DNA from: Scatophagus argus
Taxonomy: Eukaryota; Chordata; Actinopteri; Scatophagidae
Reading direction: 5' to 3'
NCBI RefSeq assembly: GCF_020382885.2
Contig: NC_058497.1
Location: 16,236,330-16,300,329, forward strand
Length of the DNA: 64,000 bases
The position numbers and the translations under genes are program-made. The notes under the pieces were generated by a model, which made no database searches, was not told the DNA's origin, and saw nothing but the letters and a program-made list of their open reading frames with translations. Of this stretch, positions 47,501 through 58,617 are shown piece after piece (positions within the stretch are counted from its first letter, which is position 1; each line of letters opens with the position of its first letter).

Positions 47501-48609
47501 ACGATGGTTCTGCTCTTCTCTGTGCCTCAGCATGTCGTGACAGCATGCACAACACCAGGACTCTGAAACTGAAGGAGCTAAATGGAATTCAGCCATCAGT
47601 GATTTTATTATCTACATCTGTGTCACCTATCACTGTGATTTCCCATCCAAATGCTGTTAGGACAGTTTTCATGTGAGCATTTCTGCTCTGCTCAGTCAAG
47701 CCTATGTTTTGTTTCAAAGATTCAAAGTGAGTTTTAAACTTTATATGGCTGCTGTAGTGCCACCGTGCCAGCTGAGGAAGTTTGGCATAGGCACTTAAAG
47801 TAGCAGAAAATATAAATACTAAAGTGAAGAACAAGTACCTCTCAATTGCACTTGAGTGCAGTGCAGTGCTTGAGTATTCAGTTACATTCAAACACAGCCA
47901 GTCTATACGCTTAAGGACAGGAAGTGACTGTGAGGGTATAGCGCTACAGTAAATTCAGTTTTAATTTGATGTTTTCTATGTAGAAATGTTTAGTAATTTT
48001 TATACAGGCTTCTAAGGATAAAAGAGTTTAAAAGAATTCAACACTCTTACATATGATTTGGTGCTTTTCTTTAACTTTCCATTTTAAAAACAGGACCTAG
48101 TTGTTTTGCAGTGTTTTTCATAGTGCAGTCAAAACCGCTGAATTATTTATTTAAGTAGATTTGAAGACTTCTTCCACCTGCCTGGATGAGGAGAGTGGAT
48201 GCCAGCTTCATTATTCCCCCTACTCATTCTTTCTTGGCTTGTCTCTACTTAGAAGGCTTTGTTTCAACCTTTTTTTTTTCCTCTTTCCTCTACTCACAGC
48301 ATCCCCTCCCCACTTCTTCTCTCCTCCTTACATAAAGACTGCCCTATTTTTTCAGGGACCAGTAAGTAGTAGGAATAAAGGGAGTGAGTGGGTGAGGAAG
48401 AGGGACTGATGGAGTGTTGGATCCAATGAAGAAAGAGAGAGTGAGGAGAAAAAAAAGATATGGGGGTAGAGGAGAGGACTGTGTGTACACTGCACACGTC
48501 AGGAAGACACAAACCTGCATGTGTCCCCGTCATCGCCCTCACCTCGCTGGCCATCTGTGCCCACACACTGCTCCCTTTCTCCTCCCCCTCTGCTCCTCAC
48601 CCATCCATT

Positions 48610-48610
48610 T

Positions 48611-48668
<58 letters not shown>

Positions 48669-48705
48669 CATCCATCCATCCATCCATCCATCCATCCATC
48701 CATCC
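48610..48705. repeat. Compound tetranucleotide microsatellite (CTAT)n(CATC)n
   Basis: An almost perfect run of about 14 CTAT units switches to about 9 CATC units. Long enough to be highly length-variable. Open frames through it (repeated S-I-Y-L, then P-S-I-H) are repeat artefacts. Confidence 0.95.
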
Positions 48706-50155
48706 AATACAGTACGATCCAATACACGATCCAGTATTTACTTAACTTTAAATGTCCCTTGTGTTCATATACATGTTGGCAGACCTTGGATCAGCTATTA
48801 TGCACCTTTTATACGGTAGGAGCTACAAACTGCACACAAGCTGGAGTCTTGCATTTGCCTTGGTTATTTTAAATCTCTGCCGTCTGATGTTAATAAAGGT
48901 TCTTGTAAATGTTTCAATGAACTCCTTGTTGTGTTTGCCGATTGTGCTCCTGTGAATGTTTTTATCAGGTTATGTAGGTCTTTGACCACTGAGAGCATAT
49001 GAGCAGCTTACTGAAAATGCTGCTTACACAGTCATGCATCAGTAATGGTAATCTGGTAACATAACAGTAAAATTCCACCAGGCGCAAGAGCATATTGATC
49101 ATCATTGCACAGAAGAGTGGAAATATCTGGACTAAGTTAAGACGTACCTGTCAACAGGCCAGTAATTCATATATACAATGGGTAAAAGATTATGAGCCAG
49201 ATTTTGAAACCACATTTGCGCATGGTGTTACACAAGCTGAGTGCAACACACAGGGATGAAACGGTGTTTGAGTCAAGAGGGGAATTTTCAAACATGTCGG
49301 CATCTGAGTAATGCAGAACCACTGACGGCAGCAGTTTGACATTTAGGTTTTTTTTTTATTGTATTAACGTTGGTTTCTGGTTAGTTTTAATTGTTATCAC
49401 ATAATTGTATAATGTTTAATAATGTATTGTGCATTGTATTGTAAAAAGATCAATCGTATTGTCCTCTTTAACAGTATATATACTAGTTTTGCCACAGTCT
49501 TTCACACCTGTATGATTATGTCAGTAAAATAAATATTTACTGCTGCAAAAAATGTATTTTAAACATGTATGCATTCTTGTTTATTTGGGCAGTCAGCCGA
49601 GGTCTCAAGCAGCACTTTAGTGTGTGAGGTTTACTCTAAGAAAACTGTGTTCAAAGCGACTTCACAGATCAGTTCAGAGTGCTGGCTGTGATCCTCACTC
49701 TCGACTGGCAGAGAATCTGAAAAGATAACACACTGCTGAGGAAAACGGAAAAACAGTTAGCGGAATATCCAAAAGATACGACATCTTACGTACGGATTCA
49801 AAGTCGTACTTCTGACGTGTTCTAAGGAGTGAAAGAAAAGAGTATTAAAGAGTGTTAGATCACACTGACGTTTAATGTAATTCCCATTCAGCATCCACCA
49901 GTCAGTATCGATCTTACTGTAAGATCAGTTCAGTTTAACCACAGACCTACAGGTATTTATTCTGTTACATTAAAGACACTCCCTACAGGTTGATTCGATT
50001 GATGTTTTTTACGTAGTTTATAGATTCAGTAAACCCTGATGTAATGGTGCTTGTGGTGAGAGCTTTGCGTTTCTTTTTTATTTCACTGTAAAATTCAGTT
50101 TCATATATCAGTTATTTTTTCTGCCACAGAAATCCTGGTCTCATGTTACTGCACA

Positions 50156-50437
50156 GTAGGGCAGTGGTTAGCACTGTTGCCTCACAGCAAGAGAGTTGCA
50201 GGTTCAAATCCCGGTCTGGGCCCTTCTATGTGGAGTTTGCATGTTCTCCCTGTGTCTGCGTGGGTTTTCTCCGGGTACTCCGGCTTCCTTCCACAATACC
50301 AAAAACTGCACATTAGGTTAATTGGCTACTCTACATTGCCCCTAGGTGTGAGTGTGAGAGTGTGTGTGTCTGCAATTGACTGGTGACCAGTCCATGGTGT
50401 ACCCTTCCTCTCACCTGTGGTCAGCTGGGATAGGCTT
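50156..50437 (+). repeat. tRNA-like-head SINE, copy 2 (3'-truncated)
   Basis: Same family as 32066-32388 and 62937-63300. It has A-box-like CAGTGGTTAGCACTGTTGCC, B-box GGTTCAAATCCCGG and the core TGGAGTTTGCATGTTCTCCC. It stops after CAGCTGGGATAGGCTT, lacking the ATAAGCGG...GGAT tail, and the 5' ten bases are eroded. Confidence 0.75.
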
Positions 50438-51361
50438 GAGATTTGTTCTGAAAAGAGACTTGAGACTTGACTTGGACTGGGAAAAAAATGACTTAAGAGC
50501 CTTTTAGCAGAGAAAACATGTTCAAGTGCCCTCTAGGCTGGCCTGCGTGCCTTTGAAAGGTTTTGAAATGTTTCACCATAAATAAATAACAACATTCACT
50601 GCACTGCTGCCCCACTGTGTATTCTGTATGAAAACTCTAAATTATCATCTACACATGTGAATCCAGAGGACACAAGAGGGAAAACAGAACAGCTAAAAAT
50701 CTGTGAAAGATTTCTTGCTGTTGTCTAAGTTGACTCATGTCATAAAGTTTGACGAGAAGTGAAGGTTGCAGTAAAATAAAAGGATTTCACTGTAATATTT
50801 CTGTTGCTCAGTCTGTGACTGTGAAACACCTGGTCACAGTCATCTACAGCACAATGCCATTTGGAAGATAAATAGCAACGAGGGGATGAGGAACAAAGAG
50901 CTGGGTGCAGGGGGAGAGGTGCTGTACTGTAGATGCAAATGCCGCTCTTTGCATCCCAAATTATCCACCATCAGTTTTCACGACTTGTAAATAAACACCC
51001 ATGATAAATACACCCTACGTCCCATGCCAACACACACACACTCACATCTTTAAATACCCTGGCTCTGACGACTGAGATAGCACTGCTCATCAAATTTATG
51101 CGTGAGCGAGCCCAGGCTAAATTTGCAGCCAGGGAGCCAACTTACGCAATCCTCCCTGGTCTCCTTCTGTCTATACAATGGCTTAAAATCTCACAGTTCT
51201 CAAATCATACCAGCCCTCCCCAGATCTCCACTCCCACACTATACACTACAACTCTGACACTATTCCTGTAGCAGCCCCCGCCGCTGTGCCACAAAAATAC
51301 CAGCACCTCCAAGAACAGACGCCAAGCCTGTCAGAGCATCATCACGTCCCACAGGACAGCT

Positions 51362-51386
51362 GGGGGGGGGGGGGGGGGGGGGGGGG
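51362..51386 (+). repeat. Poly(G) tract of 25 bases
   Basis: An uninterrupted run of 25 G, followed by GA-rich DNA. Capable of G-quadruplex formation on the plus strand. The length may be affected by sequencing error. Confidence 0.9.
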
Positions 51387-52219
51387 ACAGCGAGAGGAGA
51401 AAGGAGAGAAGAAGAGCAGGTGGAAGAATAAGCATGGTGGCTGCCAAGAGAAACGAATCAACAGAGAGAGAGAAAAGACAAAATAAATACTCCCTCTGTG
51501 AGGGAGGGGAAGCAGATCACAGTTATATCCTGATGGATCAGCCACAAACTGTTTCTCTTTCTCTTTGATCTGAAGGTGCTCCTCCGTTGAGGTCTGTGTT
51601 GTACCACGTATGAGGACCATAGGAGATAACGGTCATGATACCTGCCATACCAATGTGCAACACTTTTTTTTCACTCTCCGATTTGTGTGACCAGTGACTT
51701 TAAACTGTGGTATTGAGTCTTTGGCACTGAAAGAAATTACACTGAGAAATAAAGGGTTCAAAATTGTTTTATTTTATTGTGATATTTTAGGGTATTTTTG
51801 ATTTTTGGGTTTTTCAGTGACAAGTTGCTGATTTTTTTTCTTCACTGTCTTTGTCCAGTTACAGATTTTTTTATGCTGTCAGTTTTTTTACTGGTTCTCT
51901 GTTTTTTTGTGTGTGTGTTTTGGGTTTTTTTATTGATTTTCTTTTTAATGTCTGTGTTTTATTTTCCAGTGGACCTTTTTTTTTTTTTTGTCAGCGGCAT
52001 TACTTGTCTCAAGGTCAGTACAATTTTTTTTCCAGTGCAAGCATTTTTATGCAAAAGTTCCCTTTTCAAGTTCAGGTTTTGTTTTTAAAAGCAGAATTTT
52101 AAAATGTTATTTTTGATGCCAGCGTTTACAGTCTTCCTGGCGCCTACCCATTTAGCATTTATACGCAGTATAAACATTTAATAAACAATTTAAGCACATT
52201 ATAGATTGTAATGAGGTTC

Positions 52220-52640
52220 AAGCTCTGTTGGTCTGTTAGTTTTGTCCAGAGTGAAATATTAGATAGACTGAAATGAAGAATGTTCAGGCTCAGCAGAGGA
52301 TGAATCCCACTGGCTCTTGGTGATTAAATATCTTGACACCAGTTGCTTGGACTGCCAGGAAATTTGATGCATTAAAGTCCCTCTCAGGATGAATTGTACC
52401 TACTTTGGTCAACCTTTGGCTTTTCATCTAGCGCCATCATCAGGTCGAAGTCTTAACTTGTCCAATACTTACCCGCAAATCTATAACTATGAGGTTCAGC
52501 CGTACTTTGTGTTCAGTGCGAATAAGTAAATGTTAGCATGCCAACGCACTACATGATGATGTTGAACATGAAAAATGTCCACGTTAGCATTATCACTGTG
52601 AGCAAGTTAGCATGTAGCTCAAAGCGAAACTATGCCAAAG
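52220..52640 (+). repeat. Dispersed repeat rich in TTAGCAT, copy 2
   Basis: Contains TCAGGATGAATTGTACCTAC, CTTTTCATCTAGCGCCATCA, TCAGGTCGAAGTCTTAACTT, GTACTTTGTGTTCAGTGCG, TAAATGTTAGCATGCCAACG and TTAGCATGTAGCTCAAAGCG. The 3' half aligns with 14993-15285. A known high-copy, non-coding repeat type in spiny-rayed fishes. Confidence 0.6.
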
Positions 52641-53071
52641 TCCATCCTAAGAAAGAAGCTAGCAAGGCTACAGAGTCTTCGGTCTTATTTCTTGGCTTTC
52701 CTGAAGCAGAGATGTTGATTGCAGAAGAGCGAGGCCTGTAGATGCTTCATGTTACAAGCTTTTCTGAGACTACAGTTGTCACACTGGTTGAGCTCCTGCA
52801 GGGTTGCAGCTCAGACGTACCAACAAGAGGAAGAACAGGGTTTACAAAAATACAAATATAATAATAAAGCATGTAGAGCTGTTGGAGAGGCCAGACACTG
52901 CGAGGAATCTGTGCACTCTCCCTTCCTCTACTTTCTCTCCTCCTCTCTCTATTACCATGTAGATGGACGGTTGCCGAGGACAACCTGTGTGTACTCACCT
53001 AATGATGAACAGGAAGAGGTGCTATTAATAGCAGCGTGTGTAGAAAGGACATTTGCTCGCTCATGTGGCTG

Positions 53072-53078
53072 TGTCTGT

Positions 53079-53148
<70 letters not shown>

Positions 53149-53150
53149 GC
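53072..53150. repeat. (GT)n microsatellite
   Basis: About 70 bp of GT dinucleotides with a few GC interruptions at the edges. A second pure GT run of about 40 bp is at 53411-53450. Confidence 0.95.
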
Positions 53151-53408
53151 ATGCAAGCATCTGTGTGCAGCCAGCGTGTAACAAGGAGGAGGAGGATGCA
53201 GATTGTGAGACTCAGACAGTTACTAGAGAGAACAGGAGGGGGGCAGAGAGAGGGATGGATGGAGGGTGTGAGGGAACGTAGTGGAGGAGGGGGCGAGTGT
53301 GTGTTGACGCTGTACGTGGCGTCAGTGTGATAAGAATAGAGATGGTGCGTGTAGTGCTGCTGAGACATCACCCTCACACCCTCAGTGGGGCAGGCAGTGC
53401 TCACTCTG

Positions 53409-53453
<45 letters not shown>

Positions 53454-53907
53454 AGATATTACCCAGGGTATGCTCATGTGATGACTAAAATGTTGGGGTT
53501 GCAGTGATTTCTTTCAGTTGTGTAACAATGGTTATGTGGACCTTTTCATTTCAGAGACACTTTTCACATGGATCATTACACAGTTTGTAAAGGGCCACAG
53601 GACAAATGTGACAATTACTTTGAGTAATGGGTAATAATATGAACTATATGTGGCTTTTGGAATAATTTTCTTATTTATTGAGCAATGCTTTAATAGGACA
53701 AGAGGAATAAGGACACCTGTAAACTCACATTTGTAGATATGAAATAAGTTTTGTTGAGTAATATGACAGCAAAACACAACAATTAATTGATTAACACTGC
53801 ATAATGCATGACATCAAATGATGGGGTACTCTTTATATGCACATATTATACATTTTGCGTCCATTAATTTTTTTCTTTTAGCTCTATTTTTATACACTTT
53901 GGTCTAT

Positions 53908-53913
53908 TTTATT
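53908..53913 (-). terminator. capn12: Candidate capn12 poly(A) signal
   Basis: AATAAA on the minus strand about 340 nt after the capn12 stop. Another lies at 53674-53679. Choice between them is not determinable here. Confidence 0.3.
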
Positions 53914-53989
53914 TGGCGTTTACTTTAGTTTTTATTCTCTCCTATTTTAAATATTTGAACACCTTTTCTGTGTGTGTGTGTGTGTGTGT

Positions 53990-54062
53990 AGTGTGGCGAG
54001 GATGACAATTGCATTTCATTGAGCTGTCTTGTATTGTATGATGACAATAAAGCTGAACTTCT
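53990..54062 (+). repeat. Possible 3' tail of a retroelement
   Basis: GGATGACAATTGCATTTCAT, then GTATTGTATGATGACAATAA and AGCTGAACTT, resembles the 3' ends of fish non-LTR elements (TGACAATAAAG-type tails). It lies downstream of a GT run and antisense to capn12. Family not assigned. Confidence 0.3.
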
Positions 54063-54251
54063 ATCGAAGCTATAGCCAGAAGTACGAGAGCAGTACAAGC
54101 TGAGATAAGTATTAAGGCAAAGCACAAACTGATAGCCACAGCAGCTGCTCTGGAATAAGGCACACATGTTTAAAAACGTTAAAAAGTTTATAATCACAGC
54201 ATGCTGTGGCTCAGCTGGGTCTGATGTGGAGACCGTCTTCCTGAAGTGACT

Positions 54252-55577
54252 TCACACTGTCAGGAACTGAAGCAGCCACTGCAGAGGGACGGAGAGCAGA
54301 AGCAGGAAGTCAAAAACCTGTTCAGATCAGTATGAGCACAAAACAGAGAATATGTGACCAGATACTCACAGAGTTGATTCCTCTGTCTTTCACCTCTTGA
54401 CTGGTCTCTGATTCATACAGAGCTGAGGAGAAGAGATGAGGAAATGACTGTGAGCAGTGTCTTTGCAAAGGCTCAGAATTCAGTAAGTTCTGCATCAAAG
54501 TTGGCATTTGTTTTCTTATTTAAACAAACTGCACACCTGCAGATTATCTAAAAGCCAACTGTAAAATTTCACAGAGTTTATCATGAGATTATAATGTGAT
54601 AGAATTTAGTTTCTGTTCAAAAGGTCATTTTAGAAAGTCTCCTGTTTGCATCCGTGGAAGAAATCCTCAGATCCTTCATGTAAATGAAAGTACCAATACA
54701 AAAAATGTAAAAATAAAATGGAATATAATTACATCTGTACTCATTTTTGCAGTTTTCCCTAATATTTGCTTTTTTGTGAAAATTTTCAACTAATTTTATT
54801 TCCTTAAATTAATTTATTTAAATGAAACCATCTAATGAATTTAGATGGGAGATTTTCTTCTGTGGAACTGCTAATAAATCATAGATGTCTGAAAATGTGT
54901 CAAAGATGCCCAAATAGTAAGTAAGTAAGTAAATCCCTCATCAGTTTCCAAAACTCTTGTATTAACAATTTACTTAATTTTTTATTTTTTATTTTATTTT
55001 ATTTTTTTGCAATTTTTGGGCTAAGTTCATTGGTTGAAGGTAGAAGGTAGTACATTCAAATTTAAGTGCGTCTACGTTAAATAATAATCTAACAATGGTT
55101 CTGTGTGACAGGTTTAGTGCAGATAGGTTAAAAATACAAAAAAGACTGCTGTAGAGTATTTTTTGTGTCTTCACCAATATGTGTGTGTGTGTGGGTGTTA
55201 CCAAAAAGCTTCCGCAGCCTGGTGACACATGACACAAAGCTGTGGAAGGGCATGTGAAGGTCTCCAGAGGCAAACCGTTCAGACAGCAGCTGAAGTACCC
55301 TGTTATCACACTGCATTCCTGGGAAGCAGAGGAGTGGACGAAGGTGTGAGACCAAACAGAAGCAACCATCTGTGTGCATATAGTGGTGTATGTGTGTGTG
55401 TATGCTTACCAACAGCTTGCAGCGCTGTGCTGAGTTCAAAGGGACTCATGGTCCCAGAGGAGTCCTCATCAAACTGGAAAAAGACAGACTGACACAGAAA
55501 GCAGCGTCAAGAAATAATGCCTTAATTTTCCTTGTTTTTGTGTCTTTAATACACACACACATGCACACACACACACA

Positions 55578-55620
<43 letters not shown>

Positions 55621-58572
55621 AGCTGTACCTGCAGATTGCGCAGACTGGACAGCAGGGTTTCTGTTTGTTTACGGCTGAGGCTGGAGCGCCCTTTAGTCTG
55701 CCAGCAGAGTTAAGAACATCTCAACGGGACAGGAGATAAAGTTATGAGGAAGGAGAGTGAAAGTGAACAGCAGGGGGAAACAATGACTCAACTGAAGTAC
55801 TAAAGGGTTTTAAAACACTTTCGTCAGCAAGCATCTGCCCTGTGCAAAACTAGCAAAGGTCAGTCAGGCTTTTAACAGCACCAGTTGTGATGTTAACTCA
55901 TGAAAAACATGTAACTTCCGCACCGTCGATGTCAAACACAGCTTGTCCTGCAGAGAGAGACTGTAATATTAAAAATATCCAGAGGAGGAAAGGATACTTC
56001 CTCTCCAAAGATGAGCTGTCTGCATGTCTCCAGTGGCAGATGGTAATCTTTGTCAAGAGCTGTGATTAGAGAGGAAAGGCAAAAGATTGATGCAGAGGAA
56101 AAAAAAAAAATACAAGTTCAGACTGGATTAATCTGATGAAAGGTGAAGGTGAGGACAAAATTTAGCCACATTTATTACTTAACCCAGCGCAGTGTACTCT
56201 ATCTGACTGCAGCTATGAGCCTCTGTCTAGACTGGTGACCTCCGTGGCTCTACTGTTCCAACGTTTGAGGGAACGTGTCGCTACTTTACTCCCACCTAGT
56301 GGTCATTACACGTGTTACACCGTTTAGTCAAAGATCACTTGTGAAGGTTTGTGAAGCTTTGTGTCATTTTCAGATAAAGCCAAAACATGAAAAGTTTGAT
56401 GTACTAGAACCTGAGTTGAACAGTGTCATGAGCTCCTTGGCGTTCAGTCTGTCATCCTGGTGGGGGGACAAAAGAAATCAGTTTGTAGCGCTTAATCAAA
56501 GGCCTCAGATTTATATTTTTGTTAACTTGTAAGTTTGCACTTACTGGGCCAGCCACCTCATCAAAAGTCTTCTGAACTTTTATTTGATTCTCAGGTGAGA
56601 CAGGAGTGGCCATAACCTGTTTGTCACAAACATAAACACAAGCTTTTCTTCTGGTTATCTGCTCTGGGCTGGTGTTTTAACGCATCTGGACGAGACAGCT
56701 GAACTCACAGGGAGGAAGCCAGAGGAGCAGGTGAAGTCCTGAGTCCTGGAACACAAAAACCACACCACACTGTGAGTGTTGCTCTCTAAAACTATACTTT
56801 TATACAGACTGAACCTTACACACTCAGAAATAATGTTTGATATTGGCACAGCCCTTTCATCTAACATAAAGCATCATATTTTATAAGGTTATCATATGTT
56901 TTGTATTTACAATCAAAGACCATATTGGCTATAAAAAAGTGCATTAATTATCTTTGAAATGTGATGGTGAAGTACTGGAAAATAGGTGGTTAATATAATC
57001 ATAGTGAGGACTCATACTAGACGGTAGAAATTTAACAGCTGTATAATTTGTTGTTATCACTAATGGGAGTCATAAGAGGTGTGTTTAAAAAACTTTGTTG
57101 TTGTTGAAATGTGGACTGTAATTTTCTAAATTGGCCATTAGTATAATGTTGGGAAAACAATCAAAGTTTAGATCCAGGGGAGTGTGGGTGACTGTGACTC
57201 TGCTGCTGAAAGTGAGTGAGGCGGGAGGTGATTCAGCTGTGGAGAACCTCGTCAAGTGTTGTGGGTCTATGATTTAACAAATTTTCTATGAGGCGAGGAG
57301 ATGCACACACTCAACACAACATTTACACAATGTGGCTCACAAATGGAGCCTTTCTTCCCCCACACCAGATTATTGATATGTTGATGGAAAGTCATTTAGA
57401 TTTTTTTTTTTTTTTTTTTTTTTGTCTTGGCCTTCAAATCCCTTTCATCTTACCCCAGAGTGTTTCCAGTCTTGGAGAAAATGCGAACAAAGAACTCTCC
57501 GGGCTGGTTGGGTCGATAGGTGGACGCCACAATGATGTAGTTACCCGGGTCCAGATGCAGCTTTCTCCACACGCCCCTGAAAGTTAGTGACTCACTGACA
57601 TCAGCTGTACGACTTTCAAAGATCAACTAAAAACGTTACGTTCAACTGGCATTCTCCATATGTGTTTTGCTGTATACGATAGATAAGACCATTCATGTGT
57701 GTAATAATATTGCAGCGATGTTTTACTCTTAAATATGCTTCACAAACTGTCATTATTCCATTATCTATCTAAGAAAATTACCTCTCAAGTTTTTCAGGCA
57801 AGCATACAGCATAAAAACAGTGACTTTAGATGACAAAAATGCCACCAAAGCATCATTTATTCTCTTCTTCGCATTTAGTTAGACGATTATCATTTGGGCT
57901 TGTGTGGAAGCAAGTTTGAGGCCCAAAGTCTTGATTAGGCTTGATTCAGCACACACGATTTACAAGTTTTACATTCACTTAGGGCACAAAGTAATAGCAT
58001 CAGCACCAAATGTTCTGCTCCTATGAACAGACTGGAAAATAATTACTAACGAGCAGTATTTTCTTCTCATGATGCGTCATTTACCGCTGAGCTTTATATT
58101 TCCCAGAACGGCCCACGGGGCGATTTTTCATGAAGAAGCTGCGGCTCAGACACGCACCCTGGAGCTGCAAGAAGGGAGATACAACACTAAGTAATAATTA
58201 CTTAGAATTTAAGATTGCTCTGATTGTTCTCAAGCTGATAATGAAAATGCGTTGTCAGTGGATCGTCAGGTACTCACCTCAGAAGGAACCTGTAAAGAAG
58301 AAGCAGAAACACACAGACATTCATGAGTTTGTTCATCAACAGAATGCAGAGTGCTGTGAGCCAACATGTTCAGTAACTCAACAGGTAAACTGAAAGTGGA
58401 GTAGTGGACATGTGACCTTGTAGATGTGGAAAGCTATGTAGAGGAAGTGGACTTTGTCCTTCTGCCTGCGGTTTTTCTGAAGCAGCTCCACCAACACAGT
58501 GCACTTTTTGGCTTTCTGCTTCTGTTTCTCCGCTCTCTTCTTCTCCTCTGGGGTCATTGCCTCCTCATCGTC

Positions 58573-58617
<45 letters not shown>

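Larger units (their letters stand above)
44542..54251. other. Gene-poor stretch between the fosb upstream region and capn12
   Basis: No conserved coding exon recognised on either strand. It contains microsatellites (48610-48705, 53072-53150, 53411-53450), a 25-base G run (51362-51386), a SINE (50156-50437), an old dispersed repeat (52220-52640), T-rich DNA at 51.8-52.1 kb and, at the right edge, the probable capn12 3'UTR with AATAAA signals at 53908-53913 and 53674-53679. Confidence 0.5.

Noticed and set aside
48610..48705. CRISPR-like direct repeat array
   Set aside because: Four-base tandem units without spacers in a vertebrate genome. A microsatellite.
48414..48872. 150-codon open frame across the CTAT/CATC repeat
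   Set aside because: A microsatellite without stop codons. The repeated S-I-Y-L and P-S-I-H peptides and the lack of splice or start context mark it as an artefact.
52719..53330. 203-codon plus-strand open frame
   Set aside because: Runs through a GT microsatellite (poly Cys-Val). No conserved sequence.
42840..54000. ERCC1 as the gene divergent from fosb
   Set aside because: Expected from human order, but no conserved ERCC1 exon (central domain or helix-hairpin-helix) is readable on the plus strand.
55924..55947. A 24-nt exon-like piece in capn12 that reads VFDIDG in one frame, like a canonical EF-hand
   Set aside because: The EF-like frame does not match the phase of the neighbouring exons. 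The intron to the upstream exon would be only 50 nt. Direct joining of 55998-56059 to 55629-55697 aligns with CAPN1 without gaps.
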